Shown here: one piece after another, positions 40,625-49,528 of the stretch
Layout: each line of letters opens with the position of its first letter
Position numbering within the stretch: position 1 is the stretch's first letter
Assembly (NCBI GenBank): GCA_942492735.1
Contig: OW818648.1
Span: 992,001 to 1,056,000, forward strand
Length of the DNA stretch: 64,000 bases
Source of the DNA: Sporobacter sp942492735
Lineage (GTDB): Bacteria > Bacillota > Clostridia > Oscillospirales > Oscillospiraceae
Reading direction: 5' to 3'
Position numbers and translations under genes: made by a program
The notes under the pieces: generated by a model
Told to the model about the DNA's origin: nothing
The model's database searches: none
Seen by the model: the letters and a program-made list of their open reading frames with translations, nothing else

Positions 40625-41579
40625 CCTTTCTAAAGCTGAGTTGGCGAGTAAAGCTAACGAGCTAAATTTTGTGCGGGATACTATGGAAAAAGTGCTGCGG
40701 CTGGCTGATATTCTGGAATACCTTAACAAGAATTCACTTACCAAGGATACGCTGGCGCTCAAAGGTGGTACTGCGATTAATCTAACGGTTTTCAATCTAC
40801 CGCGTCTGTCTGTTGACATTGACCTTGACTATTCTGTCGAGCAGTCACGAGATGAAATGCTGCGTCAACGAGAAAAGATTACCGAGGAAATTAGAATATA
40901 TATGGCTACACAGGGCTATAGCCTTAGCCCGCGAAGCAGAACACGGCACAGCTTGGATTCTTTTGTTTTTGTCTATCAGAACCTTGGCGGCATGAACGAC
41001 AACATTAAAGTTGAAATTAACTACTCCCTGCGGTCGCATATCTTTATGCCGGAACATCGCTCCATCGTGACAGACGCTATTCCAGCCGGTGGCATGGTGT
41101 TCTCTATCCTACCCATAGAGTTATTTGCAGCCAAGATAAACGCGCTTCTGAGCCGAGCAGCCGCCCGTGATTTATACGATACATATAACATGATCCATTA
41201 CGGATTGTTCGATGAAAGTGAATATGAATTGCTGCGTAAGTCAGTGGTTTTCTATACGGCCATTTCTCAGGAAGAGATACCAAAAGAATATACCACAAGC
41301 CGTATCGATGCCATTACAAGCCGCAAGATTATGACAGATCTGCTTCCTGTTATACGCAAAGGCGAGTTTGTGGAACTGGGCGACATAAAGCATACCGTCA
41401 AAGACTTTATTGAAAAGCTTTTAGTGCTAACCGACGATGAAAAGTCGTTTATGAACGCATTTTCTAAAAAACGATACCGGCCAGAATTACTGTTTGACGA
41501 TGAAGAAATACTTAGGCAGATCAAAAATCATCCTATGGTAATTTGGAAAATGCAGACACATACAATTTCCGAAAGATAG
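40611..41579 (+). CDS. abiEii: AbiEii/AbiGii-family nucleotidyltransferase toxin
   Basis: The protein has 322 residues from the ATG at 40611 (AGGG five bases upstream). The nucleotidyltransferase motif is LKGGTAINL with DIDLDY, giving the two acidic metal ligands, and IELFAAKINALLSRAAARDL is the conserved Lys/Arg helix. It belongs to the DNA polymerase beta-like superfamily and in related systems blocks growth during phage infection. In this island it could give abortive-infection defence and help retain the element. Confidence 0.9.
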   Translation: MRLFNLSKAELASKANELNFVRDTMEKVLRLADILEYLNKNSLTKDTLALKGGTAINLTVFNLPRLSVDIDLDYSVEQSRDEMLRQREKITEEIRIYMATQGYSLSPRSRTRHSLDSFVFVYQNLGGMNDNIKVEINYSLRSHIFMPEHRSIVTDAIPAGGMVFSILPIELFAAKINALLSRAAARDLYDTYNMIHYGLFDESEYELLRKSVVFYTAISQEEIPKEYTTSRIDAITSRKIMTDLLPVIRKGEFVELGDIKHTVKDFIEKLLVLTDDEKSFMNAFSKKRYRPELLFDDEEILRQIKNHPMVIWKMQTHTISER

Positions 41580-41604
41580 CTTTATACGAACACTTTTGCC
41601 GTTA

Positions 41605-41658
41605 GAAACCCTTCTGAAAATCGGCGGTTAAGCAACCATTGATTTTCGGACGGGTTTT
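41605..41658 (+). repeat. Long imperfect hairpin after abiEii
   Basis: Arms 41605-41622 and 41641-41658 match as complements at 15 of 18 positions around an 18-base loop, 26 bp after the abiEii stop. Confidence 0.6.
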
Positions 41659-41681
41659 CGAACATTTATTGTTCGTTTTTT
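41659..41681 (+). terminator. Terminator of the AbiE operon
   Basis: The stem CGAACA/TGTTCG (41659-41664, 41670-41675) is followed by TTTTTT. It immediately follows the longer hairpin. Confidence 0.75.
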
Positions 41682-42020
41682 GTAAGCATAACGAACTTTT
41701 CGAAATCGTTTGATAAACGAAGGATAATTGAAAAGGAGGCTTATTTCCGTATTAGGCCCTAGTTTATTTTGGGTTGACAAGGTCAACAGCTTTTTAGCGT
41801 CTGTGTCCGCGTTGGGCGTGTAAGCATCCGCACCGATTTCATCGGCGAAAACTATTAAGCGCCTTACATTAGCAGAATTCGAACTTTTGGCAATCGTCTA
41901 AATCCCGAGATCGACCGAGATTGCAGGAGTATGCTGGAGCTAATCGAACTTCCTCATAACCCGAAGAGTAGAGTAATTAGGCGCGCGTCAATGGGTAGTT
42001 TTTTGTGTTTAGTCAATTAT

Positions 42021-42035
42021 ATAACTTGAAGTAAT
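42021..42035 (+). promoter_or_regulatory. LysR-type box A
   Basis: ATAACTTGAAGTAAT fits the LysR-type pattern T-N11-A with partial dyad symmetry. The same box (13 of 15 identical) occurs at 61475-61489, next to a lysR gene, with the same 21-bp gap to the -35. Confidence 0.6.
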
Positions 42036-42056
42036 AAACTGATAGCTTTCCGGGAA

Positions 42057-42085
42057 TTGTCTTTTAACCTTGGGCGCCTTATAAT
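42057..42085 (+). promoter_or_regulatory. Promoter A of the dehydratase operon
   Basis: The hexamers are TTGTCT (42057-42062) and TATAAT (42080-42085), spacer 17 bp. The surrounding 85 bp closely resemble the region 61443-61540. The transcript would have a leader of about 140 bases before the activase gene. Confidence 0.7.
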
Positions 42086-42231
42086 AAAAAAAGGAGTCGA
42101 TCGAAAGATTGAGTACAAGCTCGTGCTACGGCATAATCGCTATGCTCTCCTTTTTTTGCAGCAGATTTGCCTCAAAATTAAAAGGCATTCTAGGTTTCAT
42201 CATAACGAAAGGTGCTTTGAGGACATGAAGA

Positions 42232-43041
42232 ATGAATGATGTTTTTACAATGGGAATCGATGTGGGCTCCACATCTTCCAAATGCATTATTATTAAAAAC
42301 GGGAATGAACTCCTCGAAAAATCCTTAATACCCATCGGAACCGGAACCTCCGGCCCCGAACGTGTGGTCCGACAACTTTTAGACAGTTCAGGAATGAAGT
42401 TGGAAGATTTTAGCTATATACTCTCCACAGGTTATGGTCGGAACACATGCAAGGTATCAAGTTCCGAGATGAGTGAGCTTAGCTGTCATGCAAAAGGCGC
42501 CTATTTTCTCTATCCCGACGTACATACTGTCATAGATGTTGGCGGTCAGGATGCGAAGGTCATGAGGATTGGTGTCAACGGAATACTAGAAAACTTCGTC
42601 ATGAACGATAAATGCGCTGCCGGCACCGGACGTTTTTTAGATGTCATGGCCCGGATACTTGAACTCAATGTTGAAGATTTGGAAAAAATGGGTGCTCTGT
42701 CGACGAAGAAGGTGGATATCAGTTCAACCTGCACGGTCTTTGCTGAATCCGAAGTCATTTCCCAACTGGCGCAGGGGGTCGATCGCTCAGATGTTATCGA
42801 CGGTATCAACCGGTCGATCGCGAGCCGTGTTTCTGGTCTTGTAAAACGGGTCGGCGTTGTTCCGCGCGTTGTCATGAACGGCGGCGTTGCGCAAAACGGC
42901 GGCGTCCGCAGAGCGCTGGAAAAGGAGCTTGGGATCGAGATAACGACCTCGCCCCTTTCTCAGTATGTCGGAGCGATCGGCGCGGCGCTGTATGCCTATG
43001 AGAAAGTATCAAAAAACACCTCGGACCAAATGAAAAGCTGA
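42232..43041 (+). CDS. 2-hydroxyacyl-CoA dehydratase activase (BadF/HgdC/FldI family)
   Basis: The protein has 269 residues. The ASKHA ATPase fold is seen in GIDVGSTSSKCIII, VIDVGGQDAKVM and VVMNGGVAQNGGV. The two Cys that hold the [4Fe-4S] cluster between subunits of the homodimer are in NDKCAAGTGRF and SSTCTVFAESEV. It injects an electron into the dehydratase at the cost of ATP, starting the ketyl-radical reaction. It is the first gene of a three-gene operon with the two dehydratase subunits and lies behind promoter A. Confidence 0.95.
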   Translation: MNDVFTMGIDVGSTSSKCIIIKNGNELLEKSLIPIGTGTSGPERVVRQLLDSSGMKLEDFSYILSTGYGRNTCKVSSSEMSELSCHAKGAYFLYPDVHTVIDVGGQDAKVMRIGVNGILENFVMNDKCAAGTGRFLDVMARILELNVEDLEKMGALSTKKVDISSTCTVFAESEVISQLAQGVDRSDVIDGINRSIASRVSGLVKRVGVVPRVVMNGGVAQNGGVRRALEKELGIEITTSPLSQYVGAIGAALYAYEKVSKNTSDQMKS

Positions 43042-43063
43042 TGACCAGCAAGGAGTGAATACG

Positions 43064-44299
43064 GTGGCTGATGAAAACGGAACAGCAAAGAAAACGGCTA
43101 ATGACGTCTTACGGGGTATCGTCGACAAGGTTTATCAAAACGCATGGGATGCAAAAAAGCGCGGAGCGCCTGTGGGCTGGTCTTCCTCGAAATTTCCTGC
43201 CGAAATCGCCGAGGCGCTTGGACTGGCAGTCGTCTATCCCGAAAACCAAGCCGCGGCCATTGCAGCCAAGCACGGCGGACAGCGGATGTGCGAAATAGCG
43301 GAAGGCCTGGGGTATTCCAATGATATCTGCGGCTACGCTCGTATCAGTTTGGCTTTTGCATCTGGCGCGGAAAGCGCTGAAAAGCCCATGCCACAGCCGG
43401 ATTTTCTGCTCTGCTGCAACAATATCTGCAACTGCATGACGAAATGGTATGAAAACATTGCGCGTATGCACCATATCCCACTCATTATGATCGATATCCC
43501 CTACAACAACGAGACCACCGTCAGCGATGCCCGGGTCGCATACATTCGCGGCCAGTTCGACGAGGCCATCCGGCAGCTGGAAATCATCTCGGGCAGGAAA
43601 TGGGATGAAAAGCGTTTTGAAGAGGTGTGTCAGAACGCAAACCGAACCTCAAAGGCATGGCTCAAAGCGTGCTCCTACTGCCGGTATTCACCTTCTCCTC
43701 TCAGCGGTTTCGACCTGTTCAATCACTTGGCCGTCGTTGTTACAGCGCGTTGCAAGCCGGAGGCCGCGGAAGCGTTGGAGCAGCTCGCCTCGGAGTACGA
43801 GGAAGCCGTCAAGAACGGCACATCCACCTGGCGCTATGAGGAACGCCACCGCATTATGTTTGAAGGTATTCCCTGCTGGCCCAACCTTCAGGACCTGTTC
43901 AAGCCTCTGAAAAATCACGGCATCAACACCACGGCCATCGTTTATGCGCCTGCTTTCGGCTTTGTATATAACAACATGGATGAGATGGCGCGGGCGTACT
44001 GCAAAGCGCCAAATTCCGTCTGCATCGAAACCGGGGTAGAATGGCGGGAAGGCATCTGCCGAGAAAACAGCGTTGACGGCGTTCTTGTAAACTACAACCG
44101 CAGCTGCAAGCCGTGGAGCGGGTATATGCCCGAAATGGAGCGACGGTTTCGAAAGGATCTTGGAATTCCCGTTGTCGGCTTCGACGGCGATCAGGCGGAC
44201 CCGAGAAACTTTTCCAGAGAACAGTATGTGACCCGGGTTGAAGGCTTATCCGAGCTCATGGACAACAACGCCAAAACAAAAGGAGCGGCGCAGGAATGA
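43064..44299 (+). CDS. 2-hydroxyacyl-CoA dehydratase, alpha-type subunit (HgdA/FldB family)
   Basis: The protein has 411 residues from the GTG at 43064, eight bases after AGGAG (the GTG at 43055 overlaps that site). Motifs include VGWSSSKFPAEIAEALG, the Cys-rich LLCCNNICNCMTKWYENIA and IPLIMIDIPYN. These Cys contribute to the [4Fe-4S] cluster. With the partner subunit it removes water from a (R)-2-hydroxyacyl-CoA to give a 2-enoyl-CoA. Overlap with the next gene is 4 bp. The substrate (aryl-lactyl, hydroxyisocaproyl, hydroxyglutaryl or lactyl) is not readable. Confidence 0.92.
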   Translation: MADENGTAKKTANDVLRGIVDKVYQNAWDAKKRGAPVGWSSSKFPAEIAEALGLAVVYPENQAAAIAAKHGGQRMCEIAEGLGYSNDICGYARISLAFASGAESAEKPMPQPDFLLCCNNICNCMTKWYENIARMHHIPLIMIDIPYNNETTVSDARVAYIRGQFDEAIRQLEIISGRKWDEKRFEEVCQNANRTSKAWLKACSYCRYSPSPLSGFDLFNHLAVVVTARCKPEAAEALEQLASEYEEAVKNGTSTWRYEERHRIMFEGIPCWPNLQDLFKPLKNHGINTTAIVYAPAFGFVYNNMDEMARAYCKAPNSVCIETGVEWREGICRENSVDGVLVNYNRSCKPWSGYMPEMERRFRKDLGIPVVGFDGDQADPRNFSREQYVTRVEGLSELMDNNAKTKGAAQE

Positions 44300-45432
44300 A
44301 CAGAACGCAGCAGCTTTTAGAACAGTTCGACATCATTTCCAATTCCCCCAGGACGCAGTTGGACCGTTATCTGGCCGAAGGTAAAAAAGTGATCGGCTGT
44401 TTTCCGTATTACGTTCCTGAGGAGCTGGTTTATGCCGCAGATATGATTCCCTTCGGCATCTGGGGCGCGTCAGGAACAGTCAATGCGGCAAAGGCGTATT
44501 TTGCGTCTTTCTACTGCACGATTGCCCAGATGGGGCTCGAGCTCTCTCTGAATGGCGCGCTCAACGGACTTTCCGGCGTTATCATGTCCTCGATGTGCGA
44601 TACACTGCGGCCTCTGACGCAGAATTTCCAGGCGGCTAACCCGGACATGCCCTTTATGTTCCTGGCGCATCCTCAGAACAGGCGGCTCGAATGCGGCATT
44701 CAATATACCATCAGCGAGTATGCCGGCTTAAAAATTCGTCTGGAAGAAATTTCGGGTGCCCTCATTACGGACGAAAAGCTGCTCAGCGCTATTAAGGTCT
44801 GCAACGCCAGCCGCGCAGCACGCCGTGAATTTGTAGAACGCTCCGGCAAGCATCCTGATGTTATTTCCGCCCGGATGCGGTCCTCAGTACTTAAGAGTTC
44901 ATACTTTATGGCAAAGTCCGAACATACGGCGATGTTAGGCGAATTGAATGCAGAGCTGGCAGCGCTCCCAGTTTGCGCTTGGAACGGCTTAAAGGTCGTT
45001 GTGTCTGGTATTATCAATGACAACGCAAACCTGCTTGACATTTTTGATCAATACAAAATCGCAATTGCCGCCGACGATGTTGCGCATGAATCCCGCAGCT
45101 TCCGTGTTGATGTGAGCGAAGACAGCAACCCCATGACGTCGCTGGCCATGCAGTTTGCCGCCCAGGATGATGACCCGCTGCTCTATGATCCCGAACTCAA
45201 CAATCGGCCAAAGCACGTCATCGAGCTCGTCAGAGAAAGTTGCGCGCAGGGGGTTGTCATCTTGATGATGCAATTCTGCGACCCGGAAGAAATTGAGTAC
45301 CCATCTCTAAAAAAAGCTCTTGATGAAGCGGGTATTCCATCTGTCATCATCGGCGTTGACCAGCAGATGAAAAACTTCGGCCAGGCAAGAACCCTTCTGC
45401 AGACTTTTTCGGATGTTTTGTCCACCCGATGA
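44296..45432 (+). CDS. 2-hydroxyacyl-CoA dehydratase, beta-type subunit (HgdB/FldC family)
   Basis: The protein has 378 residues. It shows VIGCFPYYVPEELVYAADMI, the Cys-containing SFYCTIAQMGLELSL and MSSMCDTLRPLTQNF, and QFCDPEEIEYPSLKKALDE near the end, all typical of the second dehydratase subunit. It completes the heterodimeric Fe-S enzyme. The ATG overlaps the previous stop (ATGA). Confidence 0.93.
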   Translation: MNRTQQLLEQFDIISNSPRTQLDRYLAEGKKVIGCFPYYVPEELVYAADMIPFGIWGASGTVNAAKAYFASFYCTIAQMGLELSLNGALNGLSGVIMSSMCDTLRPLTQNFQAANPDMPFMFLAHPQNRRLECGIQYTISEYAGLKIRLEEISGALITDEKLLSAIKVCNASRAARREFVERSGKHPDVISARMRSSVLKSSYFMAKSEHTAMLGELNAELAALPVCAWNGLKVVVSGIINDNANLLDIFDQYKIAIAADDVAHESRSFRVDVSEDSNPMTSLAMQFAAQDDDPLLYDPELNNRPKHVIELVRESCAQGVVILMMQFCDPEEIEYPSLKKALDEAGIPSVIIGVDQQMKNFGQARTLLQTFSDVLSTR

Positions 45433-45440
45433 ATGAAAAA

Positions 45441-45478
45441 CACCCGTGTCATCTGGGTTTGTTCAGATGGCACGGGTG
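45441..45478. terminator. Bidirectional terminator between the dehydratase operon and the CoA-transferase
   Basis: A 15-bp stem with one mismatch (45441-45455 with 45464-45478) is flanked by A5 on the left and CTTTT on the right. It lies between convergent genes. Confidence 0.88.
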
Positions 45479-45517
45479 CTTTTGAGTCAACGGTCGTATT
45501 CAGTTTATTTTTAGAAG

Positions 45518-46852
45518 CTAACTTCCGAACAGTCCCAATTCCTTGGCCTGAAGCGTGAGCTCCTCCCGGAAGGCGGGGTGAGCGACGGCAATCAGGGCTT
45601 CAGCACGTTCCCGCGCGGTCAGACCGATCAATTTTGCCACGCCATACTCCGTCACGACATTTGGTACAAGGGCGCGGGGAGCGGAAACTGTTGTACCGGG
45701 AGCCACAGATGCCACGATGTTGGATTTGAGCGTACCATCCTTTAACGTGCGCGCCGCGGTCAAGCAGATAAAGCCCTGTCCCCCCGCGGAACGGATGGCG
45801 CCCTCCAGAAAATCCAACTGCCCGCCGGTTCCGGAGAGTTGGCGGCCCGGCGCGGACTCCGCGTTTTCCTGTCCCAGGAGGTCGATCTCCACGCCGCCGT
45901 TGATGCTCACGACATTTTTAAGTTCTCCGATACGTTCCGGCGCGTGGACGTAGTCCACACAGTCCGGTCGGAATAATTCCGGTTCCGCTTTCAGCCAATC
46001 ATAGAGCGTCCGCGTTCCCATCGCCAGGTTCCAGACCGAATGGTGCCTGTCGATCTCCTTGCGGGCGTTCGTAAGTTTGCCGGCTTTATGGATCTGCAGG
46101 AAAGCGTCGCTGATCGTGCCGGTATGGCAGCCGATATCTTTGAGGTCGGAATCTGCGATCGCGCAAGCCACTGCGTAGGGCACGCCGCCCACCCCTAAAG
46201 AGAGCGCTGCACCGTCAGGGATCAGGGCCACGACATGTTCGGCGATCCTTTTATCTGTCGCTGACGGTTCGCCATAGGTGCGTTCCGGCGGCGGCTCATG
46301 CGCGCCTTCTACGAGATAATCCGCTTGGGATACATGGACACGATGGGAACCGTCCAGACCTTGCAGGGTCGGATAATGCTCGTTGATCTCAAAGATAACG
46401 GTACGCGCTTGCTGGATAATGACATGCCAGAGATAATTCGAGAGCCCGAGACTCATATAGCCCGCCTCGTCCGATGCCGAAACCGGCACGAAGGCAACAT
46501 CCGTCCGCAGGTGATGACGGTAATAATAAGGCAGCAAGCGCAGGATGGAGGGCACGAAGGTGCATAGCCCACGGGCCTGTAATTGGCGCTCGACGTCGCC
46601 AATATGCCAGCTATAGTAGGTGAAAGTCTTTCTTTCCGGATCGCATTCAGCGACTTCGATGCGCGGGTGCAACACGAGTCCGCCGCGCACTTTTACATCT
46701 CGCAGTTCGCCCTGGCGATTCGCCAGCGCCCGATCCAGTAACACCGGGAAGCCGGCCGCGAAACCGTAATCCACGATGTCGCCCGATCTGACTGCACGGG
46801 CGGCTTCAGCCGCACTGACCATCTTTTTGCGATATTCCATAGCTAATTGCAT
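45518..46852 (-). CDS. Acetyl-CoA hydrolase/transferase family CoA-transferase (family I)
   Basis: The protein has 444 residues. The catalytic Glu is in VVSINGGVEIDLLGQ, and GTGGQLDFLEGA is the CoA-binding glycine motif. ALSLGVGGVPYAVA lies between. Relatives are 4-hydroxybutyrate and butyryl-CoA:acetate CoA-transferases. It probably moves CoA between an acyl-CoA and the organic acid handled by the dehydratase operon. AGAGGAAA precedes the ATG. It is transcribed divergently from the merR gene, with an inverted-repeat operator candidate between. Confidence 0.88.
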   Translation of the reverse strand: MQLAMEYRKKMVSAAEAARAVRSGDIVDYGFAAGFPVLLDRALANRQGELRDVKVRGGLVLHPRIEVAECDPERKTFTYYSWHIGDVERQLQARGLCTFVPSILRLLPYYYRHHLRTDVAFVPVSASDEAGYMSLGLSNYLWHVIIQQARTVIFEINEHYPTLQGLDGSHRVHVSQADYLVEGAHEPPPERTYGEPSATDKRIAEHVVALIPDGAALSLGVGGVPYAVACAIADSDLKDIGCHTGTISDAFLQIHKAGKLTNARKEIDRHHSVWNLAMGTRTLYDWLKAEPELFRPDCVDYVHAPERIGELKNVVSINGGVEIDLLGQENAESAPGRQLSGTGGQLDFLEGAIRSAGGQGFICLTAARTLKDGTLKSNIVASVAPGTTVSAPRALVPNVVTEYGVAKLIGLTARERAEALIAVAHPAFREELTLQAKELGLFGS

Positions 46853-46930
46853 GTTGGTTTCCTCTCTCCAAGAAAAGTATCAAGCTGCCATATGCAGCAC
46901 AAAACAACATCATTGATAATATAACATCAT

Positions 46931-47037
46931 ACTCTGAAATTCATAAAGGTCTGTAACTCAAAGTATCTTAGCTACCAGAAATTCTCAATAAATGCATGAT
47001 TTCAATACTATTCTAAACCTTAAGATCATTTCAGAGT
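46931..47037. promoter_or_regulatory. Inverted-repeat pair in the divergent CoA-transferase/merR region
   Basis: ACTCTGAAAT (46931-46940) and ATTTCAGAGT (47028-47037) are perfect 10-bp complements 87 bp apart, one nearer each of the two divergent genes. The MerR-family regulator encoded alongside is a natural candidate to bind both. Confidence 0.45.
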
Positions 47038-47078
47038 CAATACCCATATGCAGTTTATTTTAGAAAGGATGAGGCTCT

Positions 47079-47885
47079 TTGTTGTATAAAATCGGTGAAG
47101 TAGCAAAAATTCTCGGGATTTCACCGGAGCTGATGCGCTACTACGAAGAGAAGGGTGTCGTGAATCCCCTTAAAGACAAGAATACCGATTACCGCTACTA
47201 TGAGGCATGGGATGTCAATTTCTTGATCGAATGTCTTTGGTTTAAGAGTTTTGATATCAGCATAAAAGATATTTCAAAAATACTGTCGGATTACTCCTAT
47301 GCCGAACTGGAGAACGAACTCGTCAGAAAACAGAGTGAAATGGCCAAGGAGATTGCCCATAAGCAACTGGTACTGGATCGATTATGCGATCAGACCGAAC
47401 GCCTTGCTGCCGCAAAAGAGCATATTGGAAAATGCATCATTCAGTACAGCCCTGAAATCGTATGTTTTTTGAACCGTTTCAACTTCATATACAAGAACAG
47501 TCCTGAAATTCAGGCGCTCTGCAAGCAGTGGCTCAACTATTTCCCCTTTTCCCGCCGGTACTTTGAGATTAGCGAGTACGATCTGTATGAAGGCGGCACC
47601 GATCTGGCATGGGGTTTTTCTCTTGATATCAACCATGTCAACAGGCTGGGCATAGATGTGAAACCGCCGATGGTACACCTTTTACCTCAAAGAAGTATTT
47701 ATTCTGTCGTCAAGCAGCCCGGCAAATACATGTTCTCCTCCGCGTCGCTTGATTATATGGTGGAATACGCCAAACAGCATAAGCTGAATATATGCGGGCA
47801 GGCCCGAGGTCACCTTCTATGCAGTGTTCATGAAGAGAACCAGATGACCGGATATTTCGAAGTCTGGCTTCCTGTTGAAGAATAG
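47079..47885 (+). CDS. MerR-family transcriptional regulator with effector domain
   Basis: The protein has 268 residues. The MerR N-terminus is clear (MLYKIGEVAKILGISPELMR, YYEEKGVV, TDYRYYEAWDVNFL), followed by a dimerisation coiled coil (about 80-125). The C-terminal 130 residues resemble a GyrI-like small-molecule binding domain in size, with no firm match. The start is TTG, at 47079 or 47082, after GAGG. It probably controls the divergent CoA-transferase and the downstream cupin and SDR genes. Confidence 0.85.
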   Translation: MLYKIGEVAKILGISPELMRYYEEKGVVNPLKDKNTDYRYYEAWDVNFLIECLWFKSFDISIKDISKILSDYSYAELENELVRKQSEMAKEIAHKQLVLDRLCDQTERLAAAKEHIGKCIIQYSPEIVCFLNRFNFIYKNSPEIQALCKQWLNYFPFSRRYFEISEYDLYEGGTDLAWGFSLDINHVNRLGIDVKPPMVHLLPQRSIYSVVKQPGKYMFSSASLDYMVEYAKQHKLNICGQARGHLLCSVHEENQMTGYFEVWLPVEE

Positions 47886-47912
47886 TAAATCATGTTGATG
47901 AGGAGTGCGACT

Positions 47913-48566
47913 ATGTACACATTAAGACTATATCACGATACTATTAGTTTCGTGGCAAAACCTTATGATTTAGAAGCCCAACACAGCATTCTCTATGTTC
48001 AAAAAGGGTCGGTCGTGATTAATGAAAGAAATGCTAAATATGACGAAGCGCTTTATTGCAGAGATGTTGCAAAAGTAAAGCCCACGACGGAGGGTACCGT
48101 TATCTGGAGATGGGAACTCGTCAGAACGGATGCTGCAAACAACTTAGCCAAAGGTGAAGGAATTGAATCGCATTTGGTGATGTCCCGAAGGGTAAGGATG
48201 TTTGAGCTCGCCCCACATACAAAGTGGGTTTTCAGACTTGATATGATTTTTAATAATGAAGGATCAACAGGATTGCATTCTCATCCCGGTTCCGGCATCA
48301 GGTGCCTTGTCAGCGGGAACCTTCACGTTCGGGGAAGAGTGGGCGAGGAATCTGATAACACGAAACAAGGTGATGCATGGTATGAGGAGGGGAGCTACCC
48401 GATTATTTCCACCACAGATGACGGTGACACGTCTGCATTTTTAAGGGGAATCATCTTGCCTTACGAGTATTCTCAATTTCCGGATACTGCTGTTTGGATA
48501 GAAGGCGCAAAATCCGTCAAGAGTGATTGGAAACTATTCACGCAAATGATCATAACACTGATCTGA
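47913..48566 (+). CDS. Cupin-fold protein of unknown function
   Basis: The protein has 217 residues from the ATG at 47913 (GAGGAGTG upstream). A cupin core lies at about 115-165: GLHSHPGSGIRCLVSGNLHV gives two His, with GDAWYEEGSYPI following. The first 100 residues also look beta-rich, so this may be a bicupin. It lies 27 bp after merR and is probably in the same transcript. It could be an enzyme or a small-molecule sensor. Confidence 0.65.
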   Translation: MYTLRLYHDTISFVAKPYDLEAQHSILYVQKGSVVINERNAKYDEALYCRDVAKVKPTTEGTVIWRWELVRTDAANNLAKGEGIESHLVMSRRVRMFELAPHTKWVFRLDMIFNNEGSTGLHSHPGSGIRCLVSGNLHVRGRVGEESDNTKQGDAWYEEGSYPIISTTDDGDTSAFLRGIILPYEYSQFPDTAVWIEGAKSVKSDWKLFTQMIITLI

Positions 48567-48672
48567 CTAAAGAATAATTTCGATTACGTATTGACCTTGT
48601 AATGATTATAGGGTTTATTGTCAGTTTCAGAGAGATTATTTTGAGTCGAAAAGACGAAAGGAGTTATCAAAC

Positions 48673-49455
48673 ATGTCCAATATGTTCGATTTGACCGGTA
48701 GAAATGCAGTAGTAGTAGGTGGCGCTGGGGGTATCGGCCAGGCTATCGCACAGGGCTTAGTTGAAGCAGGCGCGCACGTTGCCATTGCTTCCCGTAATGC
48801 TGAATCCTTAGAGCGAGCGAAGAGCGAGATTAAGGCAAACATCGGGGCCGACGTGGACTGCTATACCGTGGATGCGACAGATGAAGATTCAGTGAAAACG
48901 CTAGCAGAACAGGTTGAAATAGATTTCGGCAAAATTGATATCCTAGTCTGCGCGCAGGGCTTTAACAAAAAGTTCCTCACTGAGGAATTCCCTGTAAATG
49001 TTTTCAACGAGATGCTGCTCGCTAATGTCACCAGCGTGATGTTATGCTGCAAGTATTTTGGCATACATATGATGAAGAACCGTTATGGTAAGATTGTTTT
49101 ACTGTCCTCCGTACGCGGCAGAATCGCTTCCCGCAATACCGGAAACATGGGTTATTGCGCCACCAAAGGTGCAGTAGATATGCTGACCCGTCAGATTGCT
49201 GCGGACTACGGTCAGTACGGCATAACTGTAAACGCTGTTGGACCTACTATCACCGAGACACCCATGATGACCAAACTGATCGAACAGCGAGGCGGAGATG
49301 CTTATCGTCAGTCACTGGCGAACGATCTACCGTTGAAGCGTATGGCAACTCCCCAGGACTGCGTGGGACCAGCCGTTTTCCTGGCTTCCGCCGCTTCAGA
49401 CTTTGTCACCGGCAATATTCTGTACCCCGATGGCGGACTGACCTGTGTTGGCTGA
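48673..49455 (+). CDS. Short-chain dehydrogenase/reductase
   Basis: The protein has 260 residues. The NAD(P)-binding motif is VVVGGAGGIGQAIAQG, the active-site Ser lies in VLLSSVRGRIAS, the YxxxK motif is GYCATKGAVDML, and the C-terminus has DFVTGNILYPDGG. It resembles gluconate 5-dehydrogenase or 3-oxoacyl reductase types. It would interconvert a hydroxyl and a keto group on a pathway intermediate. GAAAGGAG precedes the ATG. Confidence 0.9.
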   Translation: MSNMFDLTGRNAVVVGGAGGIGQAIAQGLVEAGAHVAIASRNAESLERAKSEIKANIGADVDCYTVDATDEDSVKTLAEQVEIDFGKIDILVCAQGFNKKFLTEEFPVNVFNEMLLANVTSVMLCCKYFGIHMMKNRYGKIVLLSSVRGRIASRNTGNMGYCATKGAVDMLTRQIAADYGQYGITVNAVGPTITETPMMTKLIEQRGGDAYRQSLANDLPLKRMATPQDCVGPAVFLASAASDFVTGNILYPDGGLTCVG

Positions 49456-49528
49456 TTGCGAATCGGACAACGCTGACGCTATGTCGATGCGACCACTATT
49501 GAGTAAATAAATCCAAATTAAACGAACG

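Larger units (their letters stand above)
32978..41700. mobile_element. Integrated mobilizable island at tRNA-Arg (right end approximate)
   Basis: The left end is the 3' end of tRNA-Arg, followed by integrase and excisionase genes in the arrangement of tRNA-integrating elements. The cargo includes a MOBP relaxase, MobC, broken tnpV, a ParB-like protein, a DUF6076-like protein and the AbiE toxin-antitoxin pair. Several of these are lower in GC than the flanks. No type IV secretion genes are seen, so it would be mobilizable rather than self-transmissible. I looked by eye for a second copy of the tRNA 3' end between 41.5 and 42.2 kb and found none, so the right boundary is a guess set after the last element-like gene and terminator. 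Confidence 0.7.
41580..42231. other. Long non-coding gap at the probable right end of the island
   Basis: About 650 bp. It holds the abiE terminator hairpins, then about 300 bp without recognised genes, and the LysR-type box and promoter of the dehydratase operon. No convincing copy of the tRNA-Arg 3' end was found. Confidence 0.5.

Noticed and set aside
41741..42000. Possible attR: TTGGGCGTGTAAGCATCCGC resembles the tRNA 3' end loosely
   Set aside because: Only GGGCGT and ATCCGC match, with an altered spacing; too weak to call an attachment site.
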